NCBI GenBank assembly: GCA_027037705.1
Contig: JALVYZ010000234.1
Location: forward strand, 1 to 11,704
Direction: 5' to 3'
Source: a bacterium
GTDB lineage: Bacteria > DYJV01 > JALVYZ01
DNA length: 11,704 nt
Positions 7,420 to 11,704 of this stretch are shown here, piece after piece; the stretch's first letter is position 1; each line of letters opens with the position of its first letter. Below the pieces are notes generated by a model. The model worked only from the letters and a program-made list of their open reading frames with translations. It did not search any database and was not told the origin of the DNA. The translations under genes were made by a program, and so were the position numbers.

Positions 7420-8292
7420 ATGAATGTTGGTGGTCAAGCAGTTATAGAAGGTGTTATGATGCGTAGTCCAAATTTTTGGGCTATTGCAGTAAGAAAACCT
7501 GATGGTGATATTGAAATTAAAAAAGATAAATTAAAAATGCTATCTGAAAAAACAAAGTTTTTTAAACTTCCTATAATTAGAGGATTTTTAATGTTAATTT
7601 CTGCCTTGGTTTTAGGAATAAAAGCATTAAATTTTTCTGCAAATGTTGCTTTAGAAGAAGAGGAAGAAGAGATATCAGATTGGCATATATATTTAACTAT
7701 TGCTTTTGCTTTTGGTGTTGGAATTTTATTCTTTTTTTTGTTGCCATTGTATTTGACAAAATTATTAAATTTTAAAAGTTATTTTATGTTTAATTTAGTT
7801 GATGGAGTTATAAGAATAATATTTTTCTTAATTTATCTTGGTTTTATCTCCTTTTTTAAAGATATTAAAAGAGTTTTTCAATATCATGGTGCAGAGCATA
7901 AAGTAATATATGCATACGAACAGGGAGAAGAGTTAAATGTAGAAAATGCTAAAAAATACACTACATTACATCCAAGATGTGGAACTTCTTTTTTAATAAT
8001 TGTTTTCATTATAAGTATTTTTGTTTTTTCATTAATACCAAAAACATCTCCTTTCTGGATAAAAGCATTATCAAGAATAGTATTAATTCCTTTGATAGCA
8101 GGTATATCTTATGAAGCTTTAAAATTATCTGATAAATTTAAAGATAATTTTTTGGTAAAATTATTCATTTTGCCTGGCTTATGGTTGCAAAAAATTACAA
8201 CTAAAGAACCAGATGAAACTCAAATTGAAGTGGCATTAGCTGCTTTAAAGGAAGTATTGAATTCTGAAAAAGAGGTAGATAATGTTAAATAA
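7420..8292 (+). CDS. DUF1385 family polytopic membrane protein
   Basis: From ATG 7420 the protein has 290 residues. It opens with the DUF1385 hallmark [15 protein letters not shown] (3-17), followed by a likely membrane segment around 54-75, an acidic run of six glutamates (79-84), and hydrophobic stretches at about 90-115, 120-146, 190-206 and 219-233. The central cytoplasm-side blocks [13 protein letters not shown] (155-167) and [10 protein letters not shown] (183-192) contain invariant-looking His, Glu and Cys that might bind a metal or form an active site. The function of the family is not known to me. It is co-transcribed with thyX, 14 nt upstream, and overlaps prfA by 11 nt, so its expression is tied to translation genes. 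ATG 7408 is an alternative start that would add four residues. Confidence 0.93.
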   Translation: MNVGGQAVIEGVMMRSPNFWAIAVRKPDGDIEIKKDKLKMLSEKTKFFKLPIIRGFLMLISALVLGIKALNFSANVALEEEEEEISDWHIYLTIAFAFGVGILFFFLLPLYLTKLLNFKSYFMFNLVDGVIRIIFFLIYLGFISFFKDIKRVFQYHGAEHKVIYAYEQGEELNVENAKKYTTLHPRCGTSFLIIVFIISIFVFSLIPKTSPFWIKALSRIVLIPLIAGISYEALKLSDKFKDNFLVKLFILPGLWLQKITTKEPDETQIEVALAALKEVLNSEKEVDNVK

Positions 8293-9352
8293 GCTTCAGG
8301 AGATAGAAAATAAATATAAAGAATTAACAAAAGAGCTTGAAAATCCTGATATTTTTCAGGATATCAAGAAGTATCAAGAAATATCAAAAGAACATTCTGA
8401 TTTAAAACCAATTGTTGAAAAATTTAATGAATATAAAAGTGTGGTTAAGCAAATTGAAGAAAATAAAGATATAATTGAAAATGAAAAAGATGAAGAAATT
8501 ATAGAGCTTGCAAAAGAAGAATTAAAAGAACTTGAAGATAGAAAAGAGAATTTGGAAAATGAATTAAAATTACTTTTAATCCCAAAAGACCCTAATGATG
8601 ATAAAAATATTATTCTTGAAATAAGAGCTGGAACTGGAGGTGAGGAAGCAGCCTTATTTGCAGCTGATTTATTTAGAATGTATTCAAGATATGCGGAAAG
8701 AAAAGGCTGGAAAGTTGAAGTTATGAGTGCTAATGAAACAGGCACAGGTGGATATAAAGAAATTATATCATTGATTTCTGGAAAAGGTGCATATTCAAAG
8801 TTAAAATATGAAAGTGGAATTCACAGAGTTCAAAGAATTCCAGTTACTGAATCGCAGGGAAGAGTTCATACATCAGCTGTTTCTGTTGCAATTTTACCAG
8901 AAGCAGAGGAAGTAGATGTTGAGATTAAGCCTGAAGATTTAAGAATTGATGTGTTTAGAGCAAGTGGTGCTGGCGGACAGCATGTTAACACAACTGATTC
9001 TGCAGTTAGAATTACTCACATACCAACAGGAATTGTTGTTTCATGTCAGGATGAGAGAAGTCAGCATAAAAATAGAGCAAAAGCAATGAAAATTTTAAGA
9101 GCAAGATTGTATGAACTTGAAAGACAGAGAAAAGAGCAGGAATTAGCTGATTCAAGAAGACAACAAGTTGGCTCTGGTGATAGAAGTGAAAAGATAAGAA
9201 CTTATAATTTCCCTCAAAATAGAGTTACTGACCATAGAATTAATCTTACCTTATACAAGCTTGGAGATATTTTAGATGGAGATCTTGATGAAATAATTGA
9301 CAGTTTGATAACCCACTTTCAAGCTGAAAAGATTGCAGAATTGAGTGCGTGA
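8282..9352 (+). CDS. prfA: Peptide chain release factor 1 (RF1)
   Basis: The 356-residue product has normal RF1 length. An N-terminal helical domain occupies roughly 1-105. The stop-codon-reading tripeptide is PVT (187-189, in [14 protein letters not shown]), the RF1 type, not the SPF of RF2, so it reads UAA and UAG. The peptidyl-hydrolysis loop [15 protein letters not shown] has GGQ at 231-233. Family segments [15 protein letters not shown] (113-127) and [14 protein letters not shown] also match. ATG 8282 has AGAGG (8271-8275) at 6 nt and lies within the DUF1385 3' end. The Gln of GGQ is the methylation target of PrmC, whose gene is two genes downstream rather than adjacent because another module is placed in between. 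Confidence 0.97.
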   Translation: MLNKLQEIENKYKELTKELENPDIFQDIKKYQEISKEHSDLKPIVEKFNEYKSVVKQIEENKDIIENEKDEEIIELAKEELKELEDRKENLENELKLLLIPKDPNDDKNIILEIRAGTGGEEAALFAADLFRMYSRYAERKGWKVEVMSANETGTGGYKEIISLISGKGAYSKLKYESGIHRVQRIPVTESQGRVHTSAVSVAILPEAEEVDVEIKPEDLRIDVFRASGAGGQHVNTTDSAVRITHIPTGIVVSCQDERSQHKNRAKAMKILRARLYELERQRKEQELADSRRQQVGSGDRSEKIRTYNFPQNRVTDHRINLTLYKLGDILDGDLDEIIDSLITHFQAEKIAELSA

Positions 9353-9365
9353 GGAAGATAAGGAG

Positions 9366-9393
9366 GAAGGTTGAAGGTGGAAGGTAGAAGGCG
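9366..9393 (+). repeat. Tandem heptamer array 1, unit GAAGGTN (4 copies)
   Basis: Four direct heptamers follow without gaps: GAAGGTT, GAAGGTG, GAAGGTA and GAAGGCG. The whole stretch 9353-9391 has no cytosine on the + strand and is much richer in G than the flanking genes. It begins 14 nt after the prfA stop. It resembles heptanucleotide short tandemly repeated repetitive sequences described in some bacteria; no homology is claimed. Confidence 0.85.
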
Positions 9394-9399
9394 ATAAAA

Positions 9400-9421
9400 G
9401 GTTAGTTGGAGGTTAGTTGAG
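9400..9421 (+). repeat. Tandem 11-mer pair, unit GGTTAGTTGGA
   Basis: Two adjacent copies are seen, GGTTAGTTGGA and GGTTAGTTGAG, separated from array 1 by six A/T-rich bases. The segment could pair weakly with the C-rich array near 9466-9472 (GGTTAGT against ACTAATC, one G-U pair). Confidence 0.75.
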
Positions 9422-9431
9422 ACACGGTTCA

Positions 9432-9452
9432 AATGAGAAATGAAAAATTAAA
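9432..9452 (+). repeat. Tandem heptamer array 2, unit AATGARA (3 copies)
   Basis: AATGAGA, AATGAAA and AATTAAA run in tandem and continue into an A-run (9453-9457). The first unit supplies the ATG at 9433 used by the open frame of the antitoxin-like gene. Confidence 0.65.
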
Positions 9453-9741
9453 AAAAACACGAACCACTAATCACGAGTCACAAACCACGCTAAACATCAA
9501 TTGGGATAATGTGAAATCTGAAGATGTGTTAGTTGTGAGAGAGATGCTTTATGAAAATCCTAAAATTGTTTTAAAAAAGTATAGCAAAGAGAAGTTAAAA
9601 GAAATTTTTCTAAATTATTTGCATTTATTTGATAAAAAGAATTTAAATTTTTGGAAATTGGTGTTAGATATAGATGATGATCTGCTTAACAAAAAAACAA
9701 AAAAGAGCTTTAGAAAAGATTGTTCAATCTGGAATTACTAA
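9433..9741 (+). CDS. Small putative antitoxin of an AbiEii-type toxin pair
   Basis: The open frame encodes 102 residues. Residues 1-19 are translated from the repeat blocks and look accidental; the plausible folded part begins near NINWDNV (about residue 21). It contains VREMLYENPKIVLKKYSKEK and FDKKNLNFWKLVLDI, and ends in SIWNY. The D-K-x-x-L-N-F-W segment and the W-x-Y end remind me of the small DUF6922-type proteins that precede AbiEii-like toxins; this is memory, not a search. Its last 68 nt overlap the toxin gene in another frame, typical of a coupled two-gene module. ATG 9433 lacks a clear ribosome site; GTG 9511 and ATG 9544 are alternative starts. I chose 9433 because the conserved-looking INWD segment lies upstream of 9511. 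Confidence 0.6.
   Translation: MRNEKLKKTRTTNHESQTTLNINWDNVKSEDVLVVREMLYENPKIVLKKYSKEKLKEIFLNYLHLFDKKNLNFWKLVLDIDDDLLNKKTKKSFRKDCSIWNY
9458..9492 (+). repeat. Tandem heptamer array 3, unit CACNARY (4 copies plus one degenerate)
   Basis: CACGAAC, CACTAAT, CACGAGT and CACAAAC are contiguous, followed by the degenerate CACGCTA. This block is C-rich and G-poor, the reverse strand bias of array 1. It is read in frame as TRTTNHESQTT in the antitoxin-like gene, a peptide pattern I recognise from spurious low-complexity ORFs in other bacterial genomes. Confidence 0.85.
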
Positions 9742-10285
9742 AAAGTTTTACTTGGCAGGTGGAACTGCCATTTCAATAAAATATAATCATAGAATCTCTG
9801 AAGATTTTGATTTTTTTATAAAAAATAACAAATTTAACTTTCAACCTTTTATACAAAATCTTTCAGACACAAGGATCTTAACACTTTCCAATAATACTTT
9901 AATATTTGATTTTTTAGGAGTAAAATTTTCATTTTTTTGCTATAATTATAAATTGATTGAAGAATTATATTTTCACAAAGAGCTTAATATAAATATTGCT
10001 TCAGATAAAGATATAATTTGCATGAAAGCTATTTCAATAATTCAGAGAGGCTCAAAGAAAGATTTTTATGATTTATGGTTTTTAATGAAAAATAATAAAT
10101 TTGATATTAATCATTTAATAAACTTTTGCAAAGAGAAATATGAAGATAAATTTTCAGAACAATTGTTATTGAAATCTCTTATTTATTTTAATGATGCAGA
10201 AAAAGAAGAGTATAAAGATATTGAGAAAAACTGGAATGAAATTAAAAATTTTTTTATAAGATTGGTAAATAAATATATAAATTGA
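9674..10285 (+). CDS. AbiEii/AbiGii-type nucleotidyltransferase toxin
   Basis: This 203-residue protein shows the pattern of the AbiEii toxin family (PF08843), a DNA polymerase beta-like nucleotidyltransferase fold. It opens with LTKKQKRALEKI. Motif I is FYLAGGTAISIKYNHRISED (25-44), with Gly29-Gly30 and the metal-binding Asp44-x-Asp46. Motif II is FDFLGVKFSFFCY (78-90). The conserved helix region is SDKDIICMKAISIIQRGSKK (110-129), followed by DFYDLWFL with D130 and D133. Family members such as AbiEii and MenT transfer nucleotides to RNA or tRNA and stop growth or phage. All motif residues seem intact, so it is likely active. ATG 9674 and ATG 9677 are equally possible starts. The stop overlaps the prmC TTG start by 3 nt. 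It sits between prfA and prmC, an unusual place for such cargo. Confidence 0.88.
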   Translation: MMICLTKKQKRALEKIVQSGITKKFYLAGGTAISIKYNHRISEDFDFFIKNNKFNFQPFIQNLSDTRILTLSNNTLIFDFLGVKFSFFCYNYKLIEELYFHKELNINIASDKDIICMKAISIIQRGSKKDFYDLWFLMKNNKFDINHLINFCKEKYEDKFSEQLLLKSLIYFNDAEKEEYKDIEKNWNEIKNFFIRLVNKYIN

Positions 10286-11121
10286 CACTTAGAGAACTTT
10301 TAATTCAAGGAATTAAGAAATTAAAGGATTCAAATATAAATAACCCTCAACTTGTCTCAGAAATTTTCCTCTCAGATATTTTATCTAAATCTAAAGAATG
10401 GATAATTGCAAATCCTGATTTTGAATTAAAAGATAGTAAAATAATAGATAAATTTAATGAATTCATTCAGAGAAAAATAAATGGTGAGCCAGTTGAATAT
10501 ATTATTGGAAAAAAAGAATTTTTTTCAATTAATATTAAAGTTAATAAAAATGTTTTAATTCCAAGACCTGAAACAGAAATCTTAGTAGAAAAAGCGATTA
10601 ATGTCATCAAAAAAAATAGTTTAAAAAAAGTGATTGATATTGGTACTGGTAGTGGCGCAATTGCAATTTCCATAAAAAAAGAGGCCCCAGATATTGAAAT
10701 TATCGCTACTGATATAAGTTTAGACGCATTAAAAGTTGCAAAAGAAAATTCTAAAAATTTAAATATAAATTTTATATGCTGTGATTTGTTTAATGGAGTA
10801 AAGGGTAAATTTGATTTAATTATTTCAAATCCACCTTATATAAAAACAAGAGATTTAAAAAAATTACCCGATAAAGTTAAAAATTTTGAGCCAATTAATG
10901 CTCTTGATGGTGGTGAAGATGGTTTGAAATATTATAAAAAAATAGTTGGAGAAGGAAAAAATTATCTTTCAAAAAATGGATTTATAATTTTTGAAATCGG
11001 TTATATCTCAGTAGTAAAAAAACTTGAAAAAATATTTGCATATAATAATTTTTGTGATATAAAATTTTTTAGAGATTATTCTAATTTCCCAAGAGTTATT
11101 ATGGCAAGATATAAATGTTAA
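10282..11121 (+). CDS. prmC: Release factor glutamine methyltransferase PrmC
   Basis: The 279-residue protein has an N-terminal helical domain (MTLRELLIQG at the start) and a Rossmann methyltransferase domain. Visible landmarks are VLIPRPETEILVE (91-103), the SAM-binding DIGTGSGAIAIS (119-130) and the catalytic FDLIISNPPYI (177-187) with NPPY at 183-186. PrmC N5-methylates the Gln of the GGQ motif of RF1 and RF2 and increases release efficiency. The start is TTG 10282: an in-frame TAA at 10270-10272 blocks any upstream start, no ATG lies nearby, and MTLREL is the usual family N-terminus. No good ribosome site precedes it, so translation probably depends on ribosomes finishing the toxin gene, whose TGA overlaps (TTGA). 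Confidence 0.96.
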   Translation: MTLRELLIQGIKKLKDSNINNPQLVSEIFLSDILSKSKEWIIANPDFELKDSKIIDKFNEFIQRKINGEPVEYIIGKKEFFSINIKVNKNVLIPRPETEILVEKAINVIKKNSLKKVIDIGTGSGAIAISIKKEAPDIEIIATDISLDALKVAKENSKNLNINFICCDLFNGVKGKFDLIISNPPYIKTRDLKKLPDKVKNFEPINALDGGEDGLKYYKKIVGEGKNYLSKNGFIIFEIGYISVVKKLEKIFAYNNFCDIKFFRDYSNFPRVIMARYKC

Positions 11122-11704
11122 GAATTAATTTCATTTTTTTTGTTCTTCTATTTTTATTTATTTCATGTTCCTCTCAAAACAACAATAATTCTACACACAC
11201 AAAAAAATATGTTATAAAATCAGATAACTCAACTCCATGTTATGGTGATAAACTTGTTACAGGATCAATTGGAGATGCAAGCAATTTAATTCCAATTTTA
11301 GCAACTGATTCAGCATCTCATGAAATTGCGGGACTTGTTTATAATGGATTGTTAAAATATGACAAAAACTTAAATCTTGTAGGAGATTTAGCTGAAAATT
11401 TTACTTTTTCAAAAGACCATTTAAAGATTATTTTTCATTTGAAAAAAAATGTAAAATGGCAGGATGGATATCCATTTACAGCCGATGATGTTATTTTTAC
11501 TTACAATTTAATAATGGATCCAAAAACTCCAACTGCATATAGAAGTGATTACGAATATGTTAAAACAGTTAAAAAGTTGGATAATTATTCAATAGAAGTA
11601 ATATACAAAAGACCTTTTGCTCCAGCCCTTTCAAGCTGGACTGTAAGTATCTTGCCAAAGCATTTATTAGAAGGAAAAAATTTATTAAATTCTCCTTTAA
11701 GAAC
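11115..11704 (+). CDS. Family-5 ABC transporter substrate-binding lipoprotein (oligopeptide/dipeptide/nickel), partial
   Basis: An open frame from ATG 11115 runs off the right edge, giving 196 residues of a protein usually over 500 long. It begins with a lipoprotein signal peptide: MLRINF, a hydrophobic core (FIFFVLLFLF) and lipobox FISC with Cys18 as lipidation site, then an Asn-rich linker. The mature part shows SBP_bac_5 (PF00496) features: GDASNLIPILATDSASHEIA, LVYNGLLKYD, GDLAENFTFS, then VKWQDGYPFTADDVIFTYN and SILPKHLLE. It would bind peptides or a related ligand outside the membrane for an ABC importer. It overlaps the prmC end by 7 nt, so it is probably in the same transcript. The partner permeases would lie to the right; the ligand cannot be inferred. 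Confidence 0.9.
   Translation, partial: MLRINFIFFVLLFLFISCSSQNNNNSTHTKKYVIKSDNSTPCYGDKLVTGSIGDASNLIPILATDSASHEIAGLVYNGLLKYDKNLNLVGDLAENFTFSKDHLKIIFHLKKNVKWQDGYPFTADDVIFTYNLIMDPKTPTAYRSDYEYVKTVKKLDNYSIEVIYKRPFAPALSSWTVSILPKHLLEGKNLLNSPLR

Noticed and set aside
9400-9472. A regulatory hairpin between GGTTAGT (9411-9417) and ACTAATC (9466-9472).
   Set aside because: Only seven pairs with one G-U and a loop of nearly 50 nt; expected by chance between such repeat blocks.
9353-9495. A CRISPR array or an attachment site.
   Set aside because: Units are 7-11 bases with no spacers, and no integrase, transposase or cas gene is visible.
9433-10285. A frameshifted single gene split into the 102-aa and 203-aa frames.
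   Set aside because: The first frame ends in a W-x-Y terminus like that of similar small partners, and the second has a complete family N-terminus (LTKKQK..., GGT motif); two overlapping genes explain both.

Overview
The window is a strongly A+T-rich stretch of bacterial DNA with every recognisable gene on the + strand. Genes are packed into what looks like one or two long operons, with stop/start overlaps of 1 to 17 nt at many junctions. Arginine is mostly AGA/AGG and isoleucine often ATA; proteins are rich in Lys, Glu and Ile. The housekeeping genes (L31, ThyX, RF1, PrmC) prove a bacterium, but I cannot assign a phylum; a low-GC anaerobe or thermophile would fit and this is only an impression.

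Left part (1-6439): a glycan-assembly cluster. In order: the C-terminal end of an ABC ATPase (PglK/MsbA-type exporter or flippase), an asparagine-synthetase-family amidotransferase (asnB), a GT4 glycosyltransferase (PglA-like), a small phosphoglycosyl transferase (PglC), an ATP-grasp ligase, a HAD hydrolase, and a PLP aminotransferase (PglE). The order flippase - PglA-like - PglC - ... - PglE echoes the Campylobacter protein-glycosylation (pgl) locus, where UDP-4-amino sugar made by PglE is N-acetylated by PglD and the product (UDP-di-N-acetylbacillosamine) is loaded on undecaprenyl phosphate by PglC and extended by PglA. Here the position of pglD is occupied by an ATP-grasp/HAD pair, which makes the chemistry of the first sugar an open question. 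No oligosaccharyltransferase (PglB) or 4,6-dehydratase (PglF) is visible.

Middle part (6440-9352): a translation/nucleotide housekeeping block, rpmE (ribosomal protein L31) - thyX (flavin-dependent thymidylate synthase) - a DUF1385 membrane protein - prfA (peptide chain release factor 1).

Right part (9353-11704): between prfA and its functional partner prmC (the methyltransferase that modifies the GGQ motif of release factors) lies an insertion consisting of a compositionally odd leader of four different short tandem repeats, three of them heptamers, followed by a two-gene AbiEii-type toxin/antitoxin-like module. prmC follows with a TTG start overlapping the toxin stop codon. The window ends inside a lipoprotein gene for a family-5 (oligopeptide/dipeptide/nickel) ABC-transporter substrate-binding protein.

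The most worthwhile targets are the ATP-grasp/HAD pair replacing PglD in a pgl-like locus, and the heptamer-repeat leader that appears to supply the start codon and N-terminus of the antitoxin-like gene inserted between prfA and prmC.
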